This document shows positions 18,790 through 28,318 of a stretch of 46,489 nt of DNA, piece after piece. The translations under genes and the position numbers were made by a program. Under the pieces are notes generated by a model. It saw nothing but the letters and a program-made list of their open reading frames with translations, did no database searches and was not told the origin of the DNA. Numbering within the stretch: position 1 is the first letter of the stretch; the number at the start of each line of letters is the position of its first letter. Source of the DNA: Desulfobacteraceae bacterium (GTDB lineage: Bacteria; Desulfobacterota; Desulfobacteria; Desulfobacterales; Desulfobacteraceae); the NCBI GenBank assembly GCA_003354055.1, contig PIVQ01000008.1, forward strand, positions 1 to 46,489, read 5' to 3'.

Positions 18790-21078
18790 TTGGCAAAACC
18801 ACTTATTATTGTTGAGTCACCAACCAAAATCAAAACCCTGCAAAAGTACGTCGGAAAGGGCTATAATGTTGCCGCCAGCGCCGGTCACATCCGTGATCTT
18901 CCGGTGAAGAACCTTGGGATTGATGTGGATGACAATTTTAAGGCAGAATACGTCAACATCAAAGACAAAGCCAAAGTTATCTCCAACCTGAAGAAAATAG
19001 CCAAGGGCACCGATGATGTTTTTCTGGCCCCTGACCCTGACCGTGAAGGGGAGGCCATTGCCTTCCACATCATGGATATCCTGAAGAAAAAAGGACGTAA
19101 ATTTCACAGGGTTCTTATCCACGAGCTGACAAAAAAGGGGATTACCGAGGCCCTTGAAAAAAAACTTGAACCCGATGCCCAGAAATACGACGCCCAGCAG
19201 GCCCGCCGTAAGCTTGACCGCCTGGTTGGGTATCAGATCTCTCCGATACTCTGGCAAAAGGTACAACGGGGCTTAAGTGCCGGCAGAGTCCAGTCGGTTG
19301 CCGTAAAAATAATCTGTGACCGGGAACGGGAAATCCGGGAGTTTGATCCGGAAGAGTACTGGACCATCACTTCCGACCTCCTGAACCATGCACCGCCGGA
19401 GTTCAATGCAGCCCTTGCAAAAATCAACAATAAAAAGGCCAAAATATCCAATGAGGAACAGGCTATGGCCATTGTTTCCGACTTGGAGCAGGCCCAGTTT
19501 ATTGTTGATGAAATTAAAAAGAAAACCGTAAAGCGAAATCCCCAGCCACCGTTTATCACCAGTAAACTTCAGCAGGATGCCATCAACCGTCTGCGGTTTT
19601 CCGCTAAAAAAACCATGGTAGTCGCCCAGCAGCTTTACGAGGGGATTGAGATCGGCACAGAAGGTCCCGAAGGTCTGATCACTTATATGCGTACTGACTC
19701 CATCAGGATTGCTCCGGAAGCTGCAGAAGAAGCCCAGGCTCTGATTTCTAAAGATTACGGACCTGAATACGCTTTGAAAACCCCCCGGGCTTTTAAAAAC
19801 AAAAACAAGACACAGGATGCCCATGAAGCCATCCGGCCTACATCGGTTTACAATACCCCGGCCAAACTGAAAACCTATATGTCCGAGGACCAATTCAAAC
19901 TTTACGACTTGATCTGGAAACGTTTTGTCGCCTCCCAAATGGCCCAGGCCCTGATTGATCAGAAATCCATTCTCATTAAAGCCACGGAGAAGTATCTTTT
20001 TTCAGTATCCGGCTCCACAGTTAAATTTGACGGATTTATGCGGCTTTATGCCACGGAAGAAAAAACCAAGGAGAAAGATATTCAGTCCCTGCCTCCGGTT
20101 GAGGAAGGCACGCTGCTGTCCACCCTGAAGATCAATCCCAAACAGCACTTTACCAAACCACCTCCCAGATATTCAGAGGCCTCGCTGGTCAAAGAACTGG
20201 AGAAAAACGGAATAGGAAGACCATCTACATATGCCTCCATCCTTAGTGTTATCCAGGACAAGGGATATTCCGAGCTGATTAAGCGGTACTTTGTGCCTAG
20301 TGAACTTGGATTCATCGTGAATGACCTGCTGGTTGATTCTTTTCCTACCCTTTTGGACATTTCTTTTACCGCTCAGATGGAGACCAATCTGGATGACGTG
20401 GAAAGCGGCAAACTGTTAGAAAGAGAACTGCTCAAAAAGTTTTATGACGATTTTAAAACCACCCTGGACAACGCCAAGGACAATATGGTCAGCGTCAAGG
20501 GTGTTGGCGTGGAAACCGGTATCAGTTGTCCTTTGTGCAGTAAATCCGTGAATATTAAAATCGGCAGGAACGGCCATTTTCTTGCCTGTACCGGCTATCC
20601 GGACTGTGCCTTTACAAGTAATTATCTAAGAGATGAAAAGGGCAATATTTCCATAGTTGAAAAGCTTCCGGACAGTGAACCTATTAAGGACTGCCCGAAA
20701 TGCAGCGAACCTATGGTTCAGAAAGACGGCCGGTTCGGACTGTTTCTGGCCTGTACCGGATATCCGGAATGTAAACACACCGAATCAGTAGGTCTGGATA
20801 ATTCAACTACAGATACGGGAGTGTCATGTCCTGAAAAGGGATGTGAGGGTACCATTGTGGAGAAGAAATCCAAACGGGGAAAACTCTTCTTTGGTTGTTC
20901 AAAATACCCGGACTGTACCTTTGCCTCCTGGGACAAACCCGTATCCCGGGCCTGCCCCGAATGCGAATCCGCATATCTGGTAGCGAAAGAAACAAAACGA
21001 GATGGTAAATTTGTAAAATGTCCGGTAAAAGGCTGCGGATTCAAAGAAAGCATTATTTCCGAAGAGAAAGATGCCTGA
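18790..21078 (+). CDS. topA: DNA topoisomerase I
   Basis: A type IA topoisomerase that relaxes negative supercoils, 762 residues. The Toprim domain is at the N-terminus (LIIVESPTKIKTL, DPDREGEAIA). The catalytic tyrosine is in ITYMRTDS at about residue 299. Four Cys-rich zinc-ribbon modules make up the tail, from about residue 580: CPLC...CTGYPDC, CPKC...CTGYPEC, CPEKGC...CSKYPDC and CPEC...CPVKGC. The start is TTG at 18790 with GGAGG seven bases upstream, overlapping the end of dprA. Confidence 0.95.
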   Translation: MAKPLIIVESPTKIKTLQKYVGKGYNVAASAGHIRDLPVKNLGIDVDDNFKAEYVNIKDKAKVISNLKKIAKGTDDVFLAPDPDREGEAIAFHIMDILKKKGRKFHRVLIHELTKKGITEALEKKLEPDAQKYDAQQARRKLDRLVGYQISPILWQKVQRGLSAGRVQSVAVKIICDREREIREFDPEEYWTITSDLLNHAPPEFNAALAKINNKKAKISNEEQAMAIVSDLEQAQFIVDEIKKKTVKRNPQPPFITSKLQQDAINRLRFSAKKTMVVAQQLYEGIEIGTEGPEGLITYMRTDSIRIAPEAAEEAQALISKDYGPEYALKTPRAFKNKNKTQDAHEAIRPTSVYNTPAKLKTYMSEDQFKLYDLIWKRFVASQMAQALIDQKSILIKATEKYLFSVSGSTVKFDGFMRLYATEEKTKEKDIQSLPPVEEGTLLSTLKINPKQHFTKPPPRYSEASLVKELEKNGIGRPSTYASILSVIQDKGYSELIKRYFVPSELGFIVNDLLVDSFPTLLDISFTAQMETNLDDVESGKLLERELLKKFYDDFKTTLDNAKDNMVSVKGVGVETGISCPLCSKSVNIKIGRNGHFLACTGYPDCAFTSNYLRDEKGNISIVEKLPDSEPIKDCPKCSEPMVQKDGRFGLFLACTGYPECKHTESVGLDNSTTDTGVSCPEKGCEGTIVEKKSKRGKLFFGCSKYPDCTFASWDKPVSRACPECESAYLVAKETKRDGKFVKCPVKGCGFKESIISEEKDA

Positions 21079-21127
21079 ACAAGAGTATCATTTTTAAAGA
21101 AATCTAAATTTTAAGAAAAATCCCGGA

Positions 21128-23209
21128 TTAGACCGTTAGCCGTACCCATTTTTGAATAGCGGCAAATACCACTTCCCGCTTGATGGGTTTTGTCAAAAAG
21201 TCATTCATGCCTGCCTGTTTGCACCTGCGTTTAAAATCATCCAGCACATTGGCAGTCAGGGCAAGAATAGGAATAGGATCAATCCCCTTGTCCCGTTCAT
21301 GGGAGCGGATTTGTTCAGTGGCCTCAAACCCGTCCATCACCGGCATATTGATATCCATAAGCACCAGGTCATACTGGTCAGGGGCCAGCACATACGCGGT
21401 CAATGCTTCTTTCCCGTGCCTGGCGATTTCCACCTGATACCCGGCTCGTGTCAACATAAGCATTGCCATTTTTTGATTTACAGGATTATCTTCCACCAGA
21501 AGAATCACGGCATCCATTTTTTTGTTTTCAGACAGGGAATGGGCTGTGAGCATGGCTTCGGGCCCGCAGGTACTTGGTTTATCCTGGCATGTGCCCATGA
21601 TATGGGCCGCCATCTCAAGTAAAATATCCTTTCGGGCCGGTTTCGGAATAAACCCTCTGAAGCCGCTTTCGTCAAAAATCCGGGCAATCCCGGGAAAGGG
21701 AACAGCACAAGCCATCCAGTTAAAAGGAAAGTTCCCGGGTGCCGTTCCTTTCATCAATGCCGGAATTTCATGGGTTCCCGGTTTTATAGACTTACCGAAA
21801 TCGAGAATCCCAAGGTCATATCCGGCAATGCCTGCCGAAGGATCGGTAAGTTCACTTAGAATCAAAGGCAGCTGGCCAAGGCTTTTCACATCCACCGTCA
21901 TGCCGGCTGAGGTCAAAAGGTGGGCCATAATTTGAGAGGCATCAGATCCTGTGGACACCACAAGAACATTTTTCCCCTTAAGTCCGGCCGGCCGTATCCG
22001 TCTTCTTGGTTCAATCTCACCGGTTTTAAGCAGGGCGTTAAAATAAAAGGCCGACCCTGTTCCCTTAACAGATTCCACCCAGAGATCCCCGCCCATCTTC
22101 CTGGCAATATTCCGGCTGATGGCAAGCCCTAAACCTGTTCCCCCGTAACGGTTGGTGATATCATCTTCACTTTGGATAAACGGTTCGAAAATGGCCGTAT
22201 AATTTTCAGGCGAGATGCCGATCCCTGTATCGGCAACAGATACGGTCAGCAAGGTGTGTGACGCTTCAACACTTTCAGCATCCAGACTCAGGGTGATACT
22301 GCCCCTGGGGGTGAATTTCACCGCGTTTCCCAATAGATTCAGCAATACCTGGCGGAACCTGTGTGGGTCTCCGACCACTTTGCCGGGAACGGCATCTGAG
22401 ATCCTGCACAAAAGCTCCACACGAGATTCATCCACCTGGGTCCTGACTACATCAATGGTATCAAAACAAAGGACCTCAGGATCAAAGGCCATGGCTTCAA
22501 GAAAAAGCTTACCCGATTCAACCTTTGAAAAATCAAGGATATCGTTGACCACAGACAACAGAGTATCACAGGAGAATTTGGCACTTTCCAGAAATGATTT
22601 TTGTTCTTTATCCAGGGTGGTGTCCATGAGCATATCCGTATACCCGACAATCCCGTTCAAAGGGGTCCGGATTTCATGGCTCATGGCTGCTAAGAAAAAG
22701 GTCTTTGCCTTAGAGGCTTCCTTGGCATCCTCTGCCAGACGGTTTGCCCGTTCCATGGCCTGGCGTAGCTGTTCGTTGGTCTGTTCCAGGTCGATGAGAT
22801 AGCTTTTTTCTCTGGCAATCCGTTTAATTCTGGCCAGGGTGGAATTGATATTAAAGGGTTTTGTCATGTAATCCGAGGCACCGGCATCCATGATATCCAC
22901 ATAGGAATATTCCGAGGCATACCCGGTCATGATGATGAAATCAATTGAAGGATTAAATTCTTTGACCTTTTTTAACAACTCAATTCCATCCATCCCGGGC
23001 ATGGAAATATCAGATATCACCAGATCAAAATCAGGTTCATCGTCATCGTGGATGATTTCCCATGCCTTTTCTGCGTCCGGCATTTCTTTACAGACAAATC
23101 CTGCCCGGCCAAGGGCCTTGGTCAACAGAATCCTCAGACTAGGCTCATCATCTACGACCAGAATCCGCTGAATGGGCAAATCCTGTTTTATGTCAGACTT
23201 TTTATTCAT
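21128..23209 (-). CDS. Hybrid sensor histidine kinase with REC-HisKA-HATPase-REC layout
   Basis: 693 residues, no membrane segment, so cytoplasmic. Domains in order: receiver (about 15-130; phospho-acceptor Asp in DLVISDISMPGMDG); short coiled coil (about 135-170); HisKA with H-box AAMSHEIRTPLNGIVGY (about 175-240); HATPase with G1/G2 boxes ADTGIGIS and GGTGLGLAIS (about 280-400); a degenerate middle segment (about 410-530) without a clear Asp; and a C-terminal receiver (about 565-690; Asp in DLVLMDINMPVMDG). Input probably comes from another kinase through the first receiver, not from a sensor domain. It starts 16 bp after efp and is likely co-transcribed with it. The partner and output are unknown. 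Confidence 0.9.
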   Translation of the reverse strand: MNKKSDIKQDLPIQRILVVDDEPSLRILLTKALGRAGFVCKEMPDAEKAWEIIHDDDEPDFDLVISDISMPGMDGIELLKKVKEFNPSIDFIIMTGYASEYSYVDIMDAGASDYMTKPFNINSTLARIKRIAREKSYLIDLEQTNEQLRQAMERANRLAEDAKEASKAKTFFLAAMSHEIRTPLNGIVGYTDMLMDTTLDKEQKSFLESAKFSCDTLLSVVNDILDFSKVESGKLFLEAMAFDPEVLCFDTIDVVRTQVDESRVELLCRISDAVPGKVVGDPHRFRQVLLNLLGNAVKFTPRGSITLSLDAESVEASHTLLTVSVADTGIGISPENYTAIFEPFIQSEDDITNRYGGTGLGLAISRNIARKMGGDLWVESVKGTGSAFYFNALLKTGEIEPRRRIRPAGLKGKNVLVVSTGSDASQIMAHLLTSAGMTVDVKSLGQLPLILSELTDPSAGIAGYDLGILDFGKSIKPGTHEIPALMKGTAPGNFPFNWMACAVPFPGIARIFDESGFRGFIPKPARKDILLEMAAHIMGTCQDKPSTCGPEAMLTAHSLSENKKMDAVILLVEDNPVNQKMAMLMLTRAGYQVEIARHGKEALTAYVLAPDQYDLVLMDINMPVMDGFEATEQIRSHERDKGIDPIPILALTANVLDDFKRRCKQAGMNDFLTKPIKREVVFAAIQKWVRLTV

Positions 23210-23225
23210 TGACTGAGTTAATCAA

Positions 23226-23789
23226 CTATTCACTTACCCGTTCTACATATACCCGGGTACGTGTGTCGATTTTGATCAATTGTCCTTCGTTCACAAAAGG
23301 AGGGACCTGAATATCAAACCCGGTTTCAAGTGTGGCAGGTTTTGTATCACCGGTGGCTGTATCCCCTTTGGCCCATGGTTCAGCCGTGACAATTCTAAGT
23401 ACCACAAAGTTTGGTAAGGTCACACCAATGGGGTTTCCGTTGTGCAGGAGTACGGTGCATACGGTGTTATCCTTGAGAAGGTCGATACTGTCTCCCAAAT
23501 GCTCCTCTGTCAAAAAAATCTGTTCATAATTAGTTGAGTTCATAAAACACCAGGAATCTTTATCCGAATAAAGATATTCCATATCCACTTCTTCAAGATC
23601 TGCCTTTTCGAATTTATCTCCTGACCGATAGGTCCTTTCAAACCCGGACCCGTTGATCATATTTTTAAGCTTACACTTATACAGGGACTGACCTTTTCCC
23701 GGTTTTTTAAACTCAAACGCGGTGATCACATGGGGAAACCCGTCAATCTCAATTTTAAGGCCTTTTCTCAAATCACTGGCTAAATACAT
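23226..23789 (-). CDS. efp: Translation elongation factor P
   Basis: EF-P relieves ribosome stalling at consecutive prolines. Length is 187 residues, as in other EF-Ps. The N-terminal KOW-like domain has the tip loop KKPGKGQ with a lysine at residue 32, equivalent to the lysine beta-lysylated by EpmA in enterobacteria; no epmA or epmB is visible here. The C-terminal OB domains end with GQLIKIDTRTRVYVERV, the family signature. AGGAG is six bases before the ATG. It is divergent from guaA and followed by a hybrid kinase gene. Confidence 0.95.
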   Translation of the reverse strand: MYLASDLRKGLKIEIDGFPHVITAFEFKKPGKGQSLYKCKLKNMINGSGFERTYRSGDKFEKADLEEVDMEYLYSDKDSWCFMNSTNYEQIFLTEEHLGDSIDLLKDNTVCTVLLHNGNPIGVTLPNFVVLRIVTAEPWAKGDTATGDTKPATLETGFDIQVPPFVNEGQLIKIDTRTRVYVERVSE

Positions 23790-23838
23790 CCATTGCTCCT
23801 AATTGTTATGAAATTACTTTTGTTATCAAAGTGTTCCT

Positions 23839-23867
23839 AATAAAGCATAATAAGGGGATATTGGCAA
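23839..23867 (-). promoter_or_regulatory. Candidate sigma70 promoter of efp
   Basis: On the minus strand TTGCCA (23867-23862) and TTTATT (23844-23839) are 17 bp apart, matching consensus at 5/6 and 4/6 positions. The predicted start lies about 45 bp before the efp ATG. Confidence 0.4.
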
Positions 23868-23954
23868 GATCCACTTAAAAACAACTTGCTTTTTTAGGCG
23901 GTTTGTAGGAAAATTTCTCGATTTAGAATTTTAAACCTTTGTAGGATATAAATC

Positions 23955-25487
23955 ATGATCATTGTAATTGATTTCGGATCACAATTCAATCAGCTTATTG
24001 CCCGGCGTGTCAGGGAAAACAACATCTACTGCCAGGTGGAACCGGCTGATATTTCCATTGATAAAATTAAAGGAATGAACCCAACGGGCATTATCCTGTC
24101 CGGCGGACCTTCATCCATTTATGAAGAAAACAGCCCCACCATTGATGCTAAAATTTTTGACTTAGGCGTTCCTGTTTTGGGGATTTGCTATGGCATGCAC
24201 TACATGGTGCAGACGCTGGGCGGCAACATTAAAAGTGCAGACAAACGGGAATACGGATTTGCCGAACTCACGATTAAAGACGCTGCTGATCCATTGTTCA
24301 AGGACATGGATAACAAATTCCAGTGTTGGATGAGCCACGGGGATTCTGCCGAGCAATTGCCTGATGGCTTCGTTGTTACTGCGTCCACAGACAATACCAA
24401 GGTTGCGGCCATTGCCAACCATGAAAAGAAATTTTACGGTCTCCAGCTCCACCCTGAGGTGGAACACTCGGTCAACGGTTCCCTTATGATCCGTCATTTT
24501 CTCTTTGACGTCTGCAAATGTGAACAGAACTGGACCATGAAATCATTCTCAGACGGTGCCATTGCCCAGATCAAGGATGCTGTTGGAGATAAAAAAGTGA
24601 TCATGGGCCTGTCCGGTGGTGTGGACTCTTCTGTAGCAGCCACCCTGATTCACAAGGCTGTGGGCAAAAGCCTTTACTGCATCTTTGTGGACAACGGGCT
24701 TCTGCGACACAATGAAAAAGAAAATCTGGAAAAAAGCCTGACCAGCAACCTTTCCATGAACATCAAATTTGTGGATGCCAGGGAAAAGTTTCTCACTGCC
24801 CTTGAAGGGGTGACAGATCCTGAGAAAAAGCGGAAGATCATCGGCAATCTTTTTATTGAGGTATTTGATGCCGAGGCAAAAAAAATAGATGGTGCCGAAT
24901 TCCTGGGTCAGGGAACTTTGTACCCGGATATCATAGAATCAAAATCAGCATTTGGCGGCCCCACGTCCATTATCAAATCCCATCACAATGTTGGCGGGCT
25001 ACCTGAAGAGATGAATCTCAAACTCATTGAACCCCTTCAGTTGCTGTTCAAGGATGAAGTCAGAAAATTAGGATTAGAACTTGGGATCAATGAAGAACTG
25101 GTCTGGCGCCAGCCCTTTCCAGGACCAGGGTTAGCCATCCGGATCATGGGGAATATTACCGAGGACCGCCTTGAGGTTTTAAGAAAGGCAGACACCATTC
25201 TTCTGGAAGAGATCCGGGAAGCCGGTCTTTATAGAAAACTGTGGCAATCATTTGTCGTACTCCTGCCGGTGAAAAGTGTCGGCGTCATGGGAGACAAACG
25301 TACCTTTGCCAATTGCGTTGCCATCCGTGCGGTCACTTCCAATGATGCCATGACTGCAGACTGGGCCAAACTACCCCATGATCTCTTAGGTAAAATATCC
25401 AACAGGATCATTAACGAAGTGGACAAAATCAACCGGGTTGTCTTTGACATTACGTCCAAACCTCCCGGCACCATTGAATGGGAATAA
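23955..25487 (+). CDS. guaA: GMP synthase (glutamine-hydrolysing)
   Basis: 510 residues; converts XMP to GMP using ATP and glutamine. The class I amidotransferase domain (about 1-190) has nucleophile Cys78 in GICYGMH and the His-Glu pair in HPEVEHS. The ATP-pyrophosphatase domain (about 195-385) has the PP-loop GLSGGVDSSVAA. The C-terminal dimerisation domain has QPFPGPGLAIRIMG and ends KPPGTIEWE, as is typical. AGGA is eight bases before the ATG. No guaB is adjacent; two uncharacterised genes follow in the same direction. Confidence 0.96.
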   Translation: MIIVIDFGSQFNQLIARRVRENNIYCQVEPADISIDKIKGMNPTGIILSGGPSSIYEENSPTIDAKIFDLGVPVLGICYGMHYMVQTLGGNIKSADKREYGFAELTIKDAADPLFKDMDNKFQCWMSHGDSAEQLPDGFVVTASTDNTKVAAIANHEKKFYGLQLHPEVEHSVNGSLMIRHFLFDVCKCEQNWTMKSFSDGAIAQIKDAVGDKKVIMGLSGGVDSSVAATLIHKAVGKSLYCIFVDNGLLRHNEKENLEKSLTSNLSMNIKFVDAREKFLTALEGVTDPEKKRKIIGNLFIEVFDAEAKKIDGAEFLGQGTLYPDIIESKSAFGGPTSIIKSHHNVGGLPEEMNLKLIEPLQLLFKDEVRKLGLELGINEELVWRQPFPGPGLAIRIMGNITEDRLEVLRKADTILLEEIREAGLYRKLWQSFVVLLPVKSVGVMGDKRTFANCVAIRAVTSNDAMTADWAKLPHDLLGKISNRIINEVDKINRVVFDITSKPPGTIEWE

Positions 25488-25511
25488 ATCCTATACAGGA
25501 TAAGACTTTAC

Positions 25512-26504
25512 ATGGACGACAACAGCCTTCAGGACTATAGGAGCGATGTATCGCAGCTCCCAGAAGATGACAACAGCGACGCGGATATCCAGCAGGCCTC
25601 AATGTACCATCAGGAAATCAATACCCTGAAAATTGAGAAACTTTCACAACGGATAACCATCATTACCATCATTCTCCCCTGCATTATCATTGCAGTACTG
25701 GCATTTGCCTATTTTGATATGAAAGAACGGGTGGTGGACGTGGATGAAACAAAAGGCACCCAGGTAACACAGATGGCTAAAAAGCTTGAAGAAAAGCTGA
25801 ATGCACTGGATGTCCGCATTGCCAAAGCCAAATTTGAACTGGACGAAAAACTGCCTGCCGTGGACAAGCGCAGCCAGTCCCTTGAGAATCAACTGGCTAA
25901 AATCTCGTCTGCGAAGGCTGATCTCAAAGCCATGGACACTGCGGTGGCCAAGCTTGAAAAACGGATCAAAACCAATGCAGGAAAGGACAAAACCACTCTG
26001 GCTACCATGGACCGGATCAACCGGGAACTGCTTTCCGCCATAAAAGAGAATGATGTCCGTTTCAAATCCCAGGCTGACCAGATCAAAGAAGAGATGCAAT
26101 TATTTAAGGAAGAGTTCGATGCAAGGCTTATGGAGCTCTTAGCCTATGAGCAGCAGATTGCCCAGTTAAACAAAAACACAAGCCTCTTTGACAAGCGCTT
26201 AAAAACCCTGAAACAGGATACGGATCTGGCCCGCGCCCGCAGTCTTGACCAGATGCGTCTGTCCCTGGAAAAGATGATTCAGGATTTGGATAAAAAAATC
26301 CAGAGTCAGTTGTCCGGCAAACCTGTAGCGGCCGGATCGTCCGCTGCTTCCGGAGGTCAGGAGGCAGCAACAAGCCCGACGGCCACGCCTTCGGCTGCAG
26401 TCAAACCTGCAACAGAAAAACCAGCCATTACCAAACCTGTTCCCCAACTGGATACCGGGAGTACGGGTTCCTCATCCATTTTAGAGGAAACACTTACCCA
26501 ATAA
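25512..26504 (+). CDS. Single-pass membrane protein with a long coiled coil, unknown function
   Basis: 330 residues, not recognised. A cytoplasmic acidic head of about 45 residues (many D, S, Q) is followed by one membrane segment (about 46-67; ITIITIILPCIIIAVLAFAYF) and about 190 residues of heptad-like Lys/Glu/Leu helix (about 75-265). The tail is rich in Ala, Thr, Pro and Ser (about 270-325). The layout suits a structural or tethering protein reaching into the periplasm. It begins 24 bp after guaA and is probably in its operon. AGGA lies about 11 bases before the ATG, a weak site. Confidence 0.65.
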   Translation: MDDNSLQDYRSDVSQLPEDDNSDADIQQASMYHQEINTLKIEKLSQRITIITIILPCIIIAVLAFAYFDMKERVVDVDETKGTQVTQMAKKLEEKLNALDVRIAKAKFELDEKLPAVDKRSQSLENQLAKISSAKADLKAMDTAVAKLEKRIKTNAGKDKTTLATMDRINRELLSAIKENDVRFKSQADQIKEEMQLFKEEFDARLMELLAYEQQIAQLNKNTSLFDKRLKTLKQDTDLARARSLDQMRLSLEKMIQDLDKKIQSQLSGKPVAAGSSAASGGQEAATSPTATPSAAVKPATEKPAITKPVPQLDTGSTGSSSILEETLTQ

Positions 26505-26510
26505 AGGCTG

Positions 26511-26636
26511 ATGACATCTTTTGCGCCCGATGACATATCTATAGCAAATAACAAAAATATGTTCCGTTATGACCAGGAGTGCAGCACAACAACAAAGCGA
26601 TTCAAGGCTGTACAGGTAGCGTTATTTGCTGGTTAA
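26511..26636 (+). CDS. Small ORF of 41 codons, possibly the displaced N-terminus of the next gene
   Basis: An ATG at 26511, preceded by AAAGG, opens 41 codons ending TTATTTGCTGGTTAA. It overlaps the next gene by 11 bases in a different frame. The composition (MTSFAPDDISIANN..., ending RFKAVQVALFAG) looks like protein. Skipping one base near 26624-26626 would fuse it to the following frame. It is therefore either a leader peptide coupled to the next gene, the true N-terminus split by an indel, or chance. Confidence 0.3.
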   Translation: MTSFAPDDISIANNKNMFRYDQECSTTTKRFKAVQVALFAG

Positions 26637-28266
26637 ACCCGTGGTGCTGGAGAATCTTGAATCGGAATATAATTTTGAGAATCGCTATATGCCACCTAAT
26701 GAAAAAGGACGGCTTCATACAGAAGAACAGCTTATCAATCATGCCCTGGACTTCAGTGCCGCATATATGGCGGTTCAGTATCTGGCCACCCATATCACCG
26801 ATTACCCTGAGACCATTACCAGCCAGACTATTGAAGCACTGGTCACAATATTAGAATCCGACAGGTTTTCCGAACAAAAACAAATCCTGTTCCTGTACAT
26901 CGAGACTGCTGACACCATGGTATCCATGGCCCGTCAACAGCAGCATTCTGTTTCCTGTTCTATTCTCCCCAGGCTGCAGACTCTGCTGTCCGGATCTTCA
27001 GGCCAGCGGCTCCGCGCTGTTGGTCAGGCTCTGGGCAAACTGCCTGTTCGCCTCTGCGGTCCTGAACAAAGAGAACTCACAGACTCAGAGCCCATGCCCA
27101 TCGAACTTGCGGACCTTATGCCCAGTCTCGGGCAGACAGATTCTTCAACTTTTGTCTGGAAAGGGCGCAGCCTGGTTATCCTAAACAGGAACCGTCCCTG
27201 TGGTGTGATTAAGTTTGCTAAATCCCAAAACAATGCGGCAGAACTAATCCAGGAGGTCAGGTGGCTTGCATACCTGAATAATAACACGATCTGCATCGAA
27301 GAATCGTTTCAGGTTCCAATTCCCGTAAAACTCAGTGGCCGAATTCTATTTCAACTGTCCTCGCCTCTGCCCGGCAACGGACCTGCGGGTATCTACAAAG
27401 GTATCTGCATTGCCTTTATCCCCTGTCCGGGTTATTTTGACTACCCCAACGAGCATGTGGCCAAATGGTCTTCAAATCAAATAGAAACGCTGTTTTTTAA
27501 AAATGCCCGGCTCCTGGGCTCGCTCACTGCCAAAGGAATTTTTCATACCGCGTTAATACCTTTGTTCCACAACCGTGTCCAACGGGGGCGGCGCAATGAT
27601 AACGGGGCGTATCTATGGGAGCATGGCGGACGGCTTGACCAATGGCTGGATTCCTGCCGTTTCCCCAATTTTGCGGCATCCGGTCTGAGGGATTTTGAAC
27701 ACCTGACCCAGGTTAAGAACAGCCGGCAACTGCGGCACTATATCGGAGAACATCTGTTAAGCTTTACCCTGGTGATAGGCAGTTATTTCAGGAACCATGA
27801 TCCCATCCGCCGGGGAAAAGATAAAAACCAATGCCCCAGCGATACCAGGGATCTGTTTTCCCGGACATTGTTCAGTAAATTGCTTATAGGCGTCAGCCAC
27901 TCCTATTTCCAGGGACTTGTACAGCAAAGCTTTCCTTCCAGCTTAACATCTCACCTTTCCCGGCGGGCCTGCGAATTGACCAATGAGTTGATCGGAACCA
28001 TGGGTAGGGATGAAAACATGGAAGAAACGCTCAGGATAAGAGATCAGGCCCGGATGACTAATGCAGACTTCAGACAATTCTTAAAGGAAAGGGGAATCAC
28101 TGAGGTCCCCGTAAAGGGAGAAACGGATCTTATTCTTGAAACCGGGCCCCATTTAGGCGGATTCAATCAGCCTATTTCAGTTCCGGGACTGATTGATTAT
28201 CTCTTCTGGTTTTCCGCCCTCTGTGTTTCCCATTGTTTTATCAAGGAAAACAAGTTGAAAGCATAA
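26626..28266 (+). CDS. Putative kinase-fold protein, SidJ-like pseudokinase candidate
   Basis: 546 residues from a TTG at 26626; the nearest ATG start is 26689. Residues about 1-170 are helical. Features of a protein-kinase fold follow in the correct order: VIKFAK with Lys196 (beta3 type), an acidic helix residue Glu210 in ELIQEVRW, a catalytic-loop-like segment GIFHTALIPLFHN (His307, Asn316), and LRDFEHL with Asp356 in place of DFG. The usual catalytic-loop aspartate is missing. From memory, proteins of this type in Desulfobacteraceae are called SidJ-related pseudokinases, after the Legionella glutamylase; that match is an inference. No signal peptide or membrane segment is seen. It lies in the guaA-led gene string. 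Confidence 0.6.
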   Translation: MLVKPVVLENLESEYNFENRYMPPNEKGRLHTEEQLINHALDFSAAYMAVQYLATHITDYPETITSQTIEALVTILESDRFSEQKQILFLYIETADTMVSMARQQQHSVSCSILPRLQTLLSGSSGQRLRAVGQALGKLPVRLCGPEQRELTDSEPMPIELADLMPSLGQTDSSTFVWKGRSLVILNRNRPCGVIKFAKSQNNAAELIQEVRWLAYLNNNTICIEESFQVPIPVKLSGRILFQLSSPLPGNGPAGIYKGICIAFIPCPGYFDYPNEHVAKWSSNQIETLFFKNARLLGSLTAKGIFHTALIPLFHNRVQRGRRNDNGAYLWEHGGRLDQWLDSCRFPNFAASGLRDFEHLTQVKNSRQLRHYIGEHLLSFTLVIGSYFRNHDPIRRGKDKNQCPSDTRDLFSRTLFSKLLIGVSHSYFQGLVQQSFPSSLTSHLSRRACELTNELIGTMGRDENMEETLRIRDQARMTNADFRQFLKERGITEVPVKGETDLILETGPHLGGFNQPISVPGLIDYLFWFSALCVSHCFIKENKLKA

Positions 28267-28318
28267 CGGAATTGGGGTATATTCGTGACATTGGGTATAT
28301 AATCATAAAGGAACTGAC

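Noticed and set aside
21079..21127. Terminator between topA and the kinase gene
   Set aside because: Only A/T-rich runs without a GC-rich stem are present, so an intrinsic terminator cannot be supported.
23226..23789. YeiP-type EF-P paralogue
   Set aside because: The tip loop PGKGQ and the C-terminal signature match canonical EF-P, and the length is normal.
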